Shown: positions 32,870 to 41,976, numbered from the stretch's first letter. The stretch is 64,000 nucleotides of DNA from CAWCON01 sp963797185 (GCA_963797185.1 CAWCON010000001.1:248001-312000); one strand, 5' to 3'. Numbers and translations are program-made. The notes: generated from the sequence alone by a model not told the origin.

Positions 32870-33844
32870 ATGACAAGTCTTTCTAAATTAGCTGCCTTGA
32901 CTGCTACAGGCCTTATGGTCTTAGGAGTTGCAGCTTTCGCTCCAATGTCTCCGGTATTAGCCGACAGCCCAGGCCAAATCGAAGGCGGAAATATATATCA
33001 AATAGAAAACCTAACCCAAAAAACAGCCTTTGCTAACCCAGCAACAGCAAATGCTTGTGATGAGGTAGAGTATAGTGCTCGTTTACACAATTCTGAGTAC
33101 GGTCAATTAAACACTGTTACAGTTAGTGTTAGCCTGCCATCAACAGCAGCTACAAGCAATACTTCTACTATCACTGCTACTTCAACAAACGGTAGCCCAC
33201 TAACTACAACTGCTACAACGACTCTTAATTTAACGTCTTCTCAGACAGTCAGCTATGTTAATGGTTCAACACAGCTACTTGATACTAACGGTAATGTATT
33301 AGAAACACTACCTGATGGTATTACTGGAAGCGGAGTAAATATTGGTAGTTTAGCTGGTTCAGCAACTGAGTATATTAACTTTAAAGCTAACATTGGTTGT
33401 CCTCCTGTACCCGTTGCACCAGTGTATACATGTAACGCTTTAACAGTAACAACAACTCCTGCAACTAGAGAAGTTCAGGCAAATGTAACCTACACTGCTC
33501 AAAACGGAGCAACATTTCAAAATGTTGTCTACAATTTTGGCCCAGGGATTACACCTGTAACTACTACTAGTACGTCTCAGACTTATACGTATACTAATTA
33601 TGGTACGTTTCCCGTGACTGCTACAGTTGACTTCACGGTTAACGGTACTCCACAAACATCAACCAACACAAACTGCGCGAAGACAGTTAGCTTCGTTGCA
33701 CCGACTCCTCCTCCCGCCGCTCCTGCACAGCTACCCAATACTGGTGCTGGCAATGTGGTTGGCATATTTGGAGCCACAACTGTTGTGGGCGCAGTAGCTC
33801 ACCGTTTGTTTACAAAGCGTCGTCTTTCTCGACTTAACAGCTAG
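32870..33844 (+). CDS. LPNTG wall-anchored surface protein
   Basis: 324 residues. Signal peptide (to VLADS), a DUF11-like beta domain (EVEYSARLHNSEYGQLNTVT), a second PKD-like region (NFGPGITPVTTTSTSQTYTY) and, after a Pro-rich linker, QLPNTGAGN, a membrane helix and RRLSRLNS, a full sorting signal. A strong ribosome site (AAAGGGG) precedes the ATG. The LPNTG motif groups it with the 66-aa peptide at 3526 rather than with the PDTG proteins of the array. Ligand unknown. Confidence 0.83.
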   Translation: MTSLSKLAALTATGLMVLGVAAFAPMSPVLADSPGQIEGGNIYQIENLTQKTAFANPATANACDEVEYSARLHNSEYGQLNTVTVSVSLPSTAATSNTSTITATSTNGSPLTTTATTTLNLTSSQTVSYVNGSTQLLDTNGNVLETLPDGITGSGVNIGSLAGSATEYINFKANIGCPPVPVAPVYTCNALTVTTTPATREVQANVTYTAQNGATFQNVVYNFGPGITPVTTTSTSQTYTYTNYGTFPVTATVDFTVNGTPQTSTNTNCAKTVSFVAPTPPPAAPAQLPNTGAGNVVGIFGATTVVGAVAHRLFTKRRLSRLNS

Positions 33845-33886
33845 TTTTAGCTGTGGAAAAACGGTAGTCAAACAGCGCTAAATGTG

Positions 33887-33988
33887 CTATGATTACCCAT
33901 GACGAGCAAAACTGACCGCTCTAAACAAACGAAAACTCTAGAAGATCCCCAAAGCTATACGCTGAGGGGATTTTCTTTTGTTCTATAG
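33887..33988 (+). ncRNA. candidate short transcript (sRNA or 29-aa leaderless ORF)
   Basis: TATGAT (33887-33892) lies 6 nt before an ATG (33899) that opens 29 codons ending at 33988. However an intrinsic terminator, ATCCCC/GGGGAT with TTTTCTTTT (33944-33979), lies inside those codons, so a ~80-nt RNA is more likely than a protein. Confidence 0.4.
33944..33979 (+). terminator. intrinsic terminator
   Basis: Stem ATCCCC/GGGGAT with inner AGC/GCT pairs and a TATAC loop, followed by TTTTCTTTTG. It ends the surface-protein region or the short transcript above. Confidence 0.75.
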
Positions 33989-34069
33989 CGTGCTACGATT
34001 TAACCGCTTCTTAGTGACGTATTATAACGTTAGTCGTGAGCGCGATTAAAAATAAGCAATGATATTAAT

Positions 34070-34144
34070 GGTCCCATCGTCTAGCGGTTAGGACACCGGG
34101 TTTTCATCCCGACAACAGGGGTTCGATTCCCCTTGGGATCACCA
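34070..34144 (+). tRNA. tRNA-Glu (UUC)
   Basis: Acceptor GGTCCCA/TGGGATC, anticodon loop TTTTCAT (anticodon UUC), T-loop TTCGATT, discriminator A and encoded CCA. A complete canonical cloverleaf. Confidence 0.96.
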
Positions 34145-34235
34145 TTAATGGATTTTAATTTAAGTCAATCTGGAATAGCTCGTTGAACCCTGGTATTTCG
34201 GCTCCCTCTTGAGTTCCACCGACTCAAACTAGTTA

Positions 34236-34619
34236 TTAGGCAAAATGATGCCCAAGAATGATGCCGACTATAATGAGCGCACCTGCTATTCGAACACCAT
34301 CTATCAGAGTTAGCACAAGGACAGGGCGTCCAGCCACCTTATAGTCCGCGTAGGTAGAAGCATACGAAGCACAGACGAGTAGTAACGGTATTGCAAGTAA
34401 GGTGAGTATCGCCACATGTGTCCAACGCGTCAGTAGCGTCAGAGCAACTGCTTGGAGTAGCTTTTCTGCTAGAGCAGCCCATATTGGAAAATCTTTCGCA
34501 GCTCTTGAGATATGTCCAAAATGCTTTTCATTCCATTTATTTAAGACGCCCACATACACAAAGATGCCACTTCCAAATAGCCATAGTCCAGATACAATGA
34601 CTGCCAATATGTCTTTCAT
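34236..34619 (-). CDS. small four-helix membrane protein (DUF1761-like?)
   Basis: 127 residues from ATG 34619, chosen for the TAGGTG ribosome site; an upstream in-frame ATG is less likely. Four membrane helices are visible: ILAVIVSGLWLFGSGIFVYV, LLQAVALTLLTRW, VAILTLLAIPLLLVCAS and LIDGVRIAGALIIVGIILG. Between helices 1 and 2 is a short loop with NKWNEKHFG. Size and layout recall DUF1761, but this is not certain. Function unknown. Confidence 0.65.
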   Translation of the reverse strand: MKDILAVIVSGLWLFGSGIFVYVGVLNKWNEKHFGHISRAAKDFPIWAALAEKLLQAVALTLLTRWTHVAILTLLAIPLLLVCASYASTYADYKVAGRPVLVLTLIDGVRIAGALIIVGIILGHHFA

Positions 34620-34658
34620 AACACCTACTTTATTAATTGTATGAACAAAAAACAATCA

Positions 34659-35615
34659 TCAGTCGTACGTACCCTCATATGTGATTTGGGTTGTATACGT
34701 ACCACCTGATGCGGAACTAACATTGCCATTGCTTGCGTTAAATGAAAGGTCACTTCCGGCGTGTCCATTTTCGCCACAACCAGTTGAAGTGAGTGTTTCA
34801 GAAGTATCGGGTCCATTAACACTTCCGCCGAGAGCGCAATTAATCGTAATACTTTGTGTTTGAGAGGTGTTAGTGACCACCATTGTCAAAAATAAGTCAT
34901 ACCAATCAAGGGTTGTATCTATATTGCTAACAGAAAGTGAGTTAAAGTTTGCAACAACTCCACTACCAAATGTAACTTCTGGCCCGGTGACAGTACTTGT
35001 CCAAGTTCCATTAAGGGTAGAAGGGTCGACAGGAATATTAGCACGAGCAACTAATCCGAAACCACCTTCTGTAGCACTTCCGTATAAGCTAGCCATTGAT
35101 ATGGTTTGTGAAGGAAGAGCAGTCGGAGCAAATGACCCATTTGATTGTTGCTCTAGGATATATCCCGTTGAGCCTCCAGTAAGGCTAATGCCAACTCCGC
35201 CAATACTAGAGATAGTCGGATTAGGATATGTGCCAGTTAAGTCACCACCGGCAGTGGAGCCAATCAAGATAGAATCTGAAGGAGCATTTTGACCGGCCGC
35301 CCCCTGCAAACCTTGCGGCCCAGTGGCTCCCGCCTTACCTTGCAACCCTTGTGCCCCAGTGATACCAATGGCTCCAGCGGAACCTTGAAGTCCCATTGCA
35401 CCTGTAGCGCCTTGCAAGCCCATCGGGCCTTCAGCCCCTGTTAGCCCAATTGAACCTTTTGGCCCAACAGGACCGGCTACTTGTTGGGTATTTGATTGTA
35501 GCTTAGCGTTCAAGATAGAATTGTCGTGTTGCCAACCATGCGTTGTATATATGCCATAGGCTAGCAAAAAAACTAGGACGACCGCTATAATAGTTCTACT
35601 GGTTTTACCAAACAC
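34659..35615 (-). CDS. membrane-anchored collagen-like protein
   Basis: 318 residues: an N-terminal membrane helix (TIIAVVLVFLLAYGIYT), then about 20 Gly-X-Y triplets (GPVGPKGSIGLTGAEGPMG onward), forming a collagen-like trimeric stalk. Then a tail-fibre motif, LIGSTAGGDLTGTYPNPTI, and a beta-rich C-terminal domain with two Cys (INCALGG, TGCGENG). It should be a trimeric surface fibre with the C-terminal head outermost. It lies downstream of the fibre/GH26 operon in the same orientation and shares the AGGDL[ST]GT.P.PT motif with the protein at 37534. Confidence 0.8.
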   Translation of the reverse strand: MFGKTSRTIIAVVLVFLLAYGIYTTHGWQHDNSILNAKLQSNTQQVAGPVGPKGSIGLTGAEGPMGLQGATGAMGLQGSAGAIGITGAQGLQGKAGATGPQGLQGAAGQNAPSDSILIGSTAGGDLTGTYPNPTISSIGGVGISLTGGSTGYILEQQSNGSFAPTALPSQTISMASLYGSATEGGFGLVARANIPVDPSTLNGTWTSTVTGPEVTFGSGVVANFNSLSVSNIDTTLDWYDLFLTMVVTNTSQTQSITINCALGGSVNGPDTSETLTSTGCGENGHAGSDLSFNASNGNVSSASGGTYTTQITYEGTYD

Positions 35616-35691
35616 AACTTCCCATCTCCCATAAGCGGTTTAATCTAGTCAGTATACTCTACTTTTCGAATAACTATTTCAGGATTCCGAC

Positions 35692-35877
35692 CTATTCTTG
35701 AGTTCCCCATTTAATAACACGTAATATCTGATTCCACTTAATAACTTCACTCACCAAAGCCTTATAAACCGAACGCCGTAGGGTCACCAAAAGGGACTCA
35801 TCAGACTTCGGTGGGTCTTTTTTAATAGTTGCTAAGGTAGAAGACCAGACGCTATTAAGACCATTTTTTATTGCCAC
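35692..35877 (-). CDS. hypothetical protein, 61 aa
   Basis: A GTG-start ORF downstream of the GH26-like gene, 35 nt after its stop. Basic, with Ser/Lys-rich sequence and a helical C-terminus (YKALVSEVIKWNQILRVIKW). The ribosome site is weak. It may be a real small gene or a remnant; no family recognised. Confidence 0.35.
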   Translation of the reverse strand: MAIKNGLNSVWSSTLATIKKDPPKSDESLLVTLRRSVYKALVSEVIKWNQILRVIKWGTQE

Positions 35878-35912
35878 TTAATCTTCATTTATTGCAGAGT
35901 TGTCCTTACGGG

Positions 35913-36842
35913 TTATGCTGTAGCCATACGGGGAAGCATTAGTTGTGGAAATGATCCTGGTGCTTTGAACGGCCAGCTGGTTACTCCTGCCTGAAAGGCT
36001 GCGAGAGCTGCCGGATTAGGACCAGATGTAGAAGAATTGATCGTAAAATCATCTGGGCTGGTATAACGGTTATAGTAGTCCATAAACGCACAGTTTGGCA
36101 TTTCGGTGGCTATCATCTCAAATAGCAGATTGAACCAGCCTGCTTTGCCACCGCACAACGACGTCAATCGCGGGTCTTCAGAGCAGCCGATTTCACCAAA
36201 GCCGAAAGGTTTAGATGTTAAAGCGGATAGTTCTTGGTAATTGGAAAGGAAGATTGTCGATGGGGTACGGGCCACGGTGTCACCAAGCATCTCGTAGCCA
36301 TCGACGGCTACGTAGTCTACATAGCTATCGCCTGGATAACAAGCATAGGTAGTAACCGGGTCCACAGCAACCTCTATGCCTCCCCAGATGTTGGGTGACC
36401 AGATATACTTAGCATTAGTTACACCCTCAGTCCGGAGCTTACTGATCACATATTGCCACCCACTGATAAACGAAGCCGCTGACTCATGGGTGTTGCCATA
36501 GCTGTTCCAAGTACCATTCATTTCGAAGCAAAGTCGGATATAGACAGTGCCTGAATAGCCATTGAGTTGACTAGCTGCGGCCGTAATATCACTGTCATAG
36601 GTGCCTGACGTTGCTGCTCCAAGGGTTCCACTGCCCAGCGCCCAGGATATAAACATGGGCGCTTCCAGTTCTGCAGACCAAGTAGCATAGGCTCCGTACC
36701 AGAGCGGTTCAGAATTGATACTCTGATAGAAATTCAGTAAGTCGATGCCGCGGTTAGCTAGTAGTGTGTTCTCGGCCTGGAAGTCGGCTAGCGCAGGACT
36801 TTCGTCGCCGGGCATACTGAGCATGATGGGAACAAAACTCAT
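35913..36842 (-). CDS. GH26-like glycoside hydrolase (mannanase-type)
   Basis: About 309 residues from ATG 36842, which has GAGGT upstream and lies 4 nt past the stop of the preceding gene. The (beta/alpha)8 fold is suggested by DLLNFYQSINSEPLW, APMFISWALG, and the acid/base motif YIRLCFEMNGTWNSYG with Glu107 (the family has R..HEMNG.W). GFGEIGCSED supplies the nucleophile Glu near residue 220, and KYIWSPN matches the W-P-N strand. It should cleave beta-mannan or a related glycan. No signal peptide is visible, odd for such an enzyme, so export may depend on the fibre partners. Third gene of the operon. Confidence 0.75.
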   Translation of the reverse strand: MSFVPIMLSMPGDESPALADFQAENTLLANRGIDLLNFYQSINSEPLWYGAYATWSAELEAPMFISWALGSGTLGAATSGTYDSDITAAASQLNGYSGTVYIRLCFEMNGTWNSYGNTHESAASFISGWQYVISKLRTEGVTNAKYIWSPNIWGGIEVAVDPVTTYACYPGDSYVDYVAVDGYEMLGDTVARTPSTIFLSNYQELSALTSKPFGFGEIGCSEDPRLTSLCGGKAGWFNLLFEMIATEMPNCAFMDYYNRYTSPDDFTINSSTSGPNPAALAAFQAGVTSWPFKAPGSFPQLMLPRMATA

Positions 36843-36846
36843 ATCG

Positions 36847-37533
36847 TTATACCTCGAATGTTTGGAACACAGCACCCCAGCGCGTGGAAGTGGAGATGGT
36901 TCCAGCCAAAGTCAGGGTGACTTGGCTAGTTAGGATTTGATTATAAGGGAAGAGCATGGAGTATCCACTAGTGGTCTCTATTGCTGTCTTGGCACTCCAA
37001 CCGGCAGTCACACCGCTCATTGTATAAGCACCACCTTCGGTATTTATTGCACCAATGGCGATCTCGTTGTTCTGTGCAGTGCTGGATCCGGCAGTCACCG
37101 TTGCTGCCGTACTGGCTGTTTCGCCTGCCGTTCCTGATGTGGCCGAGACATCGGCAGCCCCTGTCCCACCTACGATGGAGATCTCCCAGAACTGACACGA
37201 CAAGTCAGCGCCAGTGGTCTGGTGTGCCGTTACGGTAGATATGGCCGCGGAGTTGGTCTTATAGAATAGAGCTAGTGTTTGCGACGATAGATCAGTTGCG
37301 GTAGGTCCAGCTGTCCACGTTTGACTAGCGCTGTCGCTTACTGACGGCGAGCCAGCAAAAGCCGATACTACCATCACTAGCAAATGACCTGATGTTGTAG
37401 CTGCAATTGTCGGAGATACTGACGATGTAGAACTGCTACTGCCCGATCCGATACCTACAGACTGTATTATTACGAAAATGGGTACTGACTTTTTGGCCGA
37501 AGCCAGCGATGCAACCCAGAGAGGAGTAGGCAT
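36847..37533 (-). CDS. beta-rich fibre-associated protein
   Basis: 228 residues, Ser/Thr/Ala/Gly-rich, no signal peptide. The pattern of short strands (HLLVMVVSAFAGSPSVSDSA, QTLALFYKTNSAA, NNEIAIGAINTEGG, WGAVFQTFEV) matches a single beta-sandwich domain seen next to phage-type receptor-binding proteins. Its ATG is directly next to the stop codon of the 37534 gene, and its own stop is 4 nt before the GH26-like start, so the three are translationally linked. Function unknown; probably a structural or binding part of a fibre. Confidence 0.65.
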   Translation of the reverse strand: MPTPLWVASLASAKKSVPIFVIIQSVGIGSGSSSSTSSVSPTIAATTSGHLLVMVVSAFAGSPSVSDSASQTWTAGPTATDLSSQTLALFYKTNSAAISTVTAHQTTGADLSCQFWEISIVGGTGAADVSATSGTAGETASTAATVTAGSSTAQNNEIAIGAINTEGGAYTMSGVTAGWSAKTAIETTSGYSMLFPYNQILTSQVTLTLAGTISTSTRWGAVFQTFEV

Positions 37534-39507
37534 TTAGAAGCCGCCTTGCCCCGCTATTGACACGTCCCAAGTTGAACCATCATCACAGACCCCAATGACA
37601 ATATCCTTCTTGCTGGCAACGGTAGACCACGTAGGCGTACCCGCTGCACCATAGTCGGCCGATGTGATAGTTGGTACATAAGGGCCTCCTGATGACGGCT
37701 GTACAAAAGCAGCGTAGAACCAGCTACCCTTTACGGCGGCCGGTAACGTGAATGTGCAGTTAGCTGATAGAACGTAGCGATTAAGTTGACCGGCGATTAT
37801 GGTTTGTGTGCTACCTGATGTTCCAACGGTATTGACTGGTGTAGTTTGAGGTGTGCTAACCGTAGCTACCCAAGTATTTGTAGTGATCTGAGTAATGATG
37901 ATGGATCCCCACTGACTAGAGCAAGTCACTGTCGTAACACTAGCCCCTTGATAGTACAGGGTTACACCAACTGCAGGGACAACACTTAATAGTCCGGCAC
38001 CAGTCTGAATGTCAACAATCATAGTAGGAATGGCGAAAGCAACCGAGGCATTGGTTGGAATTGTGTGGGTAATAGCCGAGGAGTTGGCACCGGTAACAAT
38101 TGAGTTAGCATCGGTCAGGGCGAAGGTATAGGTAGTACCTGTCTGGTTATTGGGTGATGCGCCCGTTGACCATGCAGCACCAGTTGTACTGGTAGAAATT
38201 AGCGCTTCACCAGCCTGCGCGGGCTTGTTGGATACTGTGACTGCTGGCAAAACCCCAGATGGTTCACTCCAACTCTGCCCCCCAGTATCTATAACTATGC
38301 CAGCCGTAGGAGTAGTTAGTATCCAAGTTGTACTACCATAGATAGTACCATTCTGGACTTCTATGGTTCTGCCTTTGATAGTAGAACCAGCAGCAAACTC
38401 TGTAGGTCTGGTGAGGGTAGTACTAGCTCCAGTCCAGGAATACAAACCATTCTGTGAAGTAGTTGATTGAGCAGTCAATAGTACCAAATCACCAGAATTG
38501 AAGGAGTAGCCGTCAATAGTAGCTCCAGGAGAGGATAGAGAGATATTAGTAGTAGCTACCGCTGCAGCTGGAGTAAGGACTGGGACATGGATATTAGCTC
38601 TGGATGATCCGGCATCAGCTACATCAGATAAGTTATTACTGGCTTGTAGAAGTCCAGTCACTGCACCAGTCATACCATCAACTGAGGATACTGCTCCACC
38701 TCCACCTGATGGTGTAGCCCAGGTAGCAGCTGAGGATGAGGAGGCAGTAATAACCTGGCCGGAGGATGGAGTACCAGTAACTGCTACTCCATTAACCTTA
38801 GCAACCGTTGGAGATGGAAGGGTGCCTGAGAGATCTCCACCAGCAGTAGAGGAGATGGTAGCAGCAGAGCCGAGGCCTAGGTTGGTTCTGGCAGTGGAAG
38901 TACTCGCCAGGTCACTTAAGTTGTTAGCCGTCTGAGCAAAGGTAGCGGTTGATTGAGTAGCAGCGCTACCAAGGCCTAGGTTGGTTCTGGCAGTTGATGT
39001 ACTGGAGACATCACTGAGGTTATTGGTGTTTACCAATGCTCCAGTGACTTGAGCTGCCGTATAGTCTCCAGTTGTAGCAGTAACAGCGCCAGTACGCCCA
39101 AAGACTGAGGAGACTGGAGCTGTGGTTGGGGTTTGGTTCTCCCACTTACCAGCACCGCTATTGTAAGTCAGTACCTGGTTGTTGCCTGGAGACGTAATCG
39201 TTACATCTGAATCAGAAGCAAGAGAACTTGATCCTCCATTGGGAGTCACCCAGGTACCATCACCTCGTAGATAGTTTGATGAACTGGCACTGCCGGTTCC
39301 CAGGTTAGTGGCAGGAACCAGGCTACTACTATTGAGTGGAGCATAGCCTGAAGCTGCTCCTTTATTAGTAGTCATCTCTGCACCTGCAGTAGTAACTGCA
39401 GTCGTATTTAATGTGCCATCTGCATTAAGAGAGACTGATAAGAAACCATTGAGGATGTTACCCCAATCACCATCATCTCCTCCAGGTACGGGTAGGCGTT
39501 GGGTCAT
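37534..39507 (-). CDS. phage tail-fibre-like repeat protein
   Basis: 657 residues. The N-terminus, LPVPGGDDGDWGNILNGFLS, is a domain found on fibre-like proteins of many bacteria. The middle is built of tail-fibre repeats: NNLSD[VL][SA]STSTARTNLG twice, GSAATQSTATF, STAGGDLSGTLPSPTVAKVN, SSVFGRTGAVTA and NGLYSWTG. The C-terminus is a beta head (TFTLPAAVKGSWFYAAFVQP). No signal peptide. It heads an operon with a beta-rich protein and a GH26-like hydrolase, like a phage or phage-derived adhesion device, though no other phage gene is near. Confidence 0.75.
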   Translation of the reverse strand: MTQRLPVPGGDDGDWGNILNGFLSVSLNADGTLNTTAVTTAGAEMTTNKGAASGYAPLNSSSLVPATNLGTGSASSSNYLRGDGTWVTPNGGSSSLASDSDVTITSPGNNQVLTYNSGAGKWENQTPTTAPVSSVFGRTGAVTATTGDYTAAQVTGALVNTNNLSDVSSTSTARTNLGLGSAATQSTATFAQTANNLSDLASTSTARTNLGLGSAATISSTAGGDLSGTLPSPTVAKVNGVAVTGTPSSGQVITASSSSAATWATPSGGGGAVSSVDGMTGAVTGLLQASNNLSDVADAGSSRANIHVPVLTPAAAVATTNISLSSPGATIDGYSFNSGDLVLLTAQSTTSQNGLYSWTGASTTLTRPTEFAAGSTIKGRTIEVQNGTIYGSTTWILTTPTAGIVIDTGGQSWSEPSGVLPAVTVSNKPAQAGEALISTSTTGAAWSTGASPNNQTGTTYTFALTDANSIVTGANSSAITHTIPTNASVAFAIPTMIVDIQTGAGLLSVVPAVGVTLYYQGASVTTVTCSSQWGSIIITQITTNTWVATVSTPQTTPVNTVGTSGSTQTIIAGQLNRYVLSANCTFTLPAAVKGSWFYAAFVQPSSGGPYVPTITSADYGAAGTPTWSTVASKKDIVIGVCDDGSTWDVSIAGQGGF

Positions 39508-39687
39508 TTGCTGCTGCTCATATTATCTTACTTATGATAATAATAGCATGAATAGAGACGGATGGCGATAAGCATAACCCTCATTCCTAAGATGAGTGAT
39601 CGTTTCGTAAGCCCTACTTTTTCAAACTTACTAAAACCTCCCCCGTAGCCTACCGATAATCTGTGATCTGGAGATGCTAAAATAGTT

Positions 39688-40356
39688 ATGAATATGGGAG
39701 AAATACAAGAAAAAATTGCCGACTTGTATTATCGGAGTAATTCCGTGCAATTTGGCCTATTTAAGTTATCGGTTCATGTAAGTAACCCCGAATTGCCGTT
39801 GTCGCCTTACTATCTACATTATCCAAAGCCGGGCGAACAAGGCAGTGAGTTGCTACCAGAACTTTATGATTTGGTAGGACAAGAATTTTATAGTATATGT
39901 GAATCCCAAAATCCTCCCCTTAGACCAATGCGTGTAGCTGGTGTACCAAAAGGTGCATTACCTCTTGCCGATGCTCATGCTCGACAATATGAGGACTATC
40001 CAAAGAATCTTCTAATGTTTACTAAAGTCGAGGAACCGGGTAAGACTATCTTTCTAGGTCCTGAAGGAGAATTCAACGAGGGCGAAGAACTGATAATTGA
40101 CGAAGACCATACTTCCGGTGGACGCAATAAGAGGCTTATCCGGGCGGCGGCAATTTCTGGCGGTTTAGTAGTCCCAAATATGCTAACAGTTGTGGATAGG
40201 CAGCAGGGAGGGACTGAAAATATGGCGAGAGAAGGCGTTAGACTACTATCAATTTTTACAATGGGCGAACTACTACAGTTTGGTGTTGAATCCGGGCATG
40301 CTACTCAACAGCAGGTTGATAATGCTATGGAATATCGGGCCCTGAATCAGTACTAG
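39688..40356 (+). CDS. orotate phosphoribosyltransferase-like protein
   Basis: 222 residues with a type I phosphoribosyltransferase fold. The PRPP motif is EELIIDEDHTSGGRNKRL (family consensus VxVDDVxTTG), VAGVPKGALPLADAHA is the PPi loop region, and VVDRQQGGTENMAREGVRLL with SIFTMGELLQFG matches the C-terminal block of PyrE. It probably joins a base to PRPP. The acidic EDHTSG loop differs from textbook PyrE, so another base is possible. TAAAAT lies near the ATG, suggesting a leaderless or short-leader mRNA. Stands alone, without other pyr genes. Confidence 0.78.
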   Translation: MNMGEIQEKIADLYYRSNSVQFGLFKLSVHVSNPELPLSPYYLHYPKPGEQGSELLPELYDLVGQEFYSICESQNPPLRPMRVAGVPKGALPLADAHARQYEDYPKNLLMFTKVEEPGKTIFLGPEGEFNEGEELIIDEDHTSGGRNKRLIRAAAISGGLVVPNMLTVVDRQQGGTENMAREGVRLLSIFTMGELLQFGVESGHATQQQVDNAMEYRALNQY

Positions 40357-40485
40357 TATCTTGTCTGATCTAAGTGTCGGCCTCGGCCACGGTTAGCTTA
40401 TAAATTCCGTTCCTCACGCTTATTGTATTCTCGCGGGTCTTATCTTATGCTGAAGCTAGGCGTTTAACATAAAGGTAAAACTAAA

Positions 40486-41106
40486 ATGATCAAACTTAAT
40501 AAAGATAATAATGGTTTCGCTGCTGCTGAAGTTTTATTGGTTGTCGTTATTCTGGCATTAATAGGTGCTGTGGGATGGTTTGTATATAAAGATCACCATA
40601 AATCAGATACTTCTCAAGGTAGCACTAGCTCGCAAAACGTTGCTTTGACGCAAACATATATAGACACATCAGGATGGTTTACTCTCAAGTACCCTTCTAC
40701 GTGGGACGATATTACGGTTAAAGCAGGCACAACTGTAGACGAAGGTCCAACGGGCATGCCAACCGTTCTAACCTCAAATGCTGCGGGTCAATTAGTACCT
40801 GATGCGGCTAAAAATCAGATAGCTGCGCTATTGAATATATCTACAGACTCCTCGACCTCAACGCCAGAAGCGTATGCGGTCAATACTGCTGGTGCTGTCA
40901 GCCAAGGTAAAAGCGAAACCATCAACGGATATTCTGCATATTATGATGTGATCACTTCAAGTGGAGATACTTTCCGTGAATTTATCGTTAAAGATGGCAG
41001 TAAGATTGCGGTCTTAACGTTCACTCTCACTAATGGCAGTCAGAGTTTCTCCTCCTATCAAAATGCGGAGAACTCCATAGCTAACTCAATCCAGTTCGAT
41101 AATTAA
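40486..41106 (+). CDS. type IV pilin-like N-terminus with PsbP-like domain
   Basis: 206 residues. The N-terminus NGFAAAEVLLVVVILALIGA has the prepilin layout: G|F cleavage point, Glu at +5 and a hydrophobic helix. The rest (WFTLKYPSTWDDITV; FREFIVKDGSKIAVLTFTL; NAENSIANSIQF) fits the PsbP-like lipoprotein-type fold seen in many CPR proteins. It may be a pseudopilin or simply a membrane-anchored extracellular protein. No pilus assembly genes are nearby. Confidence 0.7.
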   Translation: MIKLNKDNNGFAAAEVLLVVVILALIGAVGWFVYKDHHKSDTSQGSTSSQNVALTQTYIDTSGWFTLKYPSTWDDITVKAGTTVDEGPTGMPTVLTSNAAGQLVPDAAKNQIAALLNISTDSSTSTPEAYAVNTAGAVSQGKSETINGYSAYYDVITSSGDTFREFIVKDGSKIAVLTFTLTNGSQSFSSYQNAENSIANSIQFDN

Positions 41107-41211
41107 AACTCTTTTTGTCTGGTGTTACTTAACTAAACTAAAAGCTGATGCTTGACGTTGTGATCTAAACGGAGCTACTCTTGAGATGGCTTATAAATAA
41201 GGAGTTTTATT

Positions 41212-41415
41212 ATGATCGGTCAAACTGAAAAAAGATTAGAGATTGAGCGAACTAATTTATCAGATCTAGAACGGGAAGTTGGTCACCTTAGCCTTGGTGC
41301 TCGAGAAAATGTAGCTGATTATTTGCCAGAGCATGACAATACTCGACCGCTTGCAAATGATGCGGACGATAGAATTGTCGGTGGTTATGACGAGAGCTAC
41401 GATTCTCGTCCCTAA
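41212..41415 (+). CDS. hypothetical protein, 67 aa
   Basis: A small, acidic, hydrophilic protein with a strong ribosome site (AAGGAG, 7 nt before ATG). The first half is helical (EKRLEIERTNLSDLEREVG); the tail is disordered and rich in Asp/Arg/Tyr. No family recognised. Confidence 0.6.
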   Translation: MIGQTEKRLEIERTNLSDLEREVGHLSLGARENVADYLPEHDNTRPLANDADDRIVGGYDESYDSRP

Positions 41416-41505
41416 GTAGGAAGCATAAGCCAGTATTATCTACATAATATAGCGGTGTGAAGGTTTTATAATTAAGTTTTGGCTTAATTAAGGCGAAGAG
41501 TGACA

Positions 41506-41976
41506 ATGACAAAATCAGATGTGCAAATTGACGAAAATAAACTAGAGGTTACCATAACACGAGTTTTTAATGCATCGCGTGAACGGGTCTGGGATGCTTG
41601 TACGGATCCCAAACAAGTCTCGCGATGGTGGGGTCCTCGACACTTAGAGATGACCGTTGAGAAGTTGGAAGCAAAAGTGGGAGGGACGTGGCGAATCTTG
41701 CAAGCTGATTCTCGAGGAAATGAATATTGGTTTAGTGGAGAATATCGTGAGGTAGTAAAACCAGAAAAAATAGTTCGCACTTTTATTTATGAGGCTTTTC
41801 CAGGTGCTGTTTTGGTTGAAACTTCACTTTTTGAGACAGTGGAGGGTAATAAAACGAAGTTAATAACCATAGCCCAACTCCCATCAAGTTTAGCATTGCA
41901 AGCTATGACTAGCTCTGGGATGGAAAAGGGAATGATTGAGTCGTTTGATCGGCTTGCAGAATTAGCAGAAGAGTAA
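41506..41976 (+). CDS. SRPBCC/AHSA1-family protein
   Basis: 156 residues from ATG 41506 (GTG two codons earlier is possible). The fold markers VTITRVFNASRERVWDACTD, RWWGPRHLEMTVEKLEAKVG and GTWRILQADSRGNEYWFSG match Aha1-C-like START proteins, as at 25385, with which it shares the WWGP motif. Here there is no ArsR partner. It probably binds a hydrophobic ligand; function unknown. Confidence 0.87.
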   Translation: MTKSDVQIDENKLEVTITRVFNASRERVWDACTDPKQVSRWWGPRHLEMTVEKLEAKVGGTWRILQADSRGNEYWFSGEYREVVKPEKIVRTFIYEAFPGAVLVETSLFETVEGNKTKLITIAQLPSSLALQAMTSSGMEKGMIESFDRLAELAEE

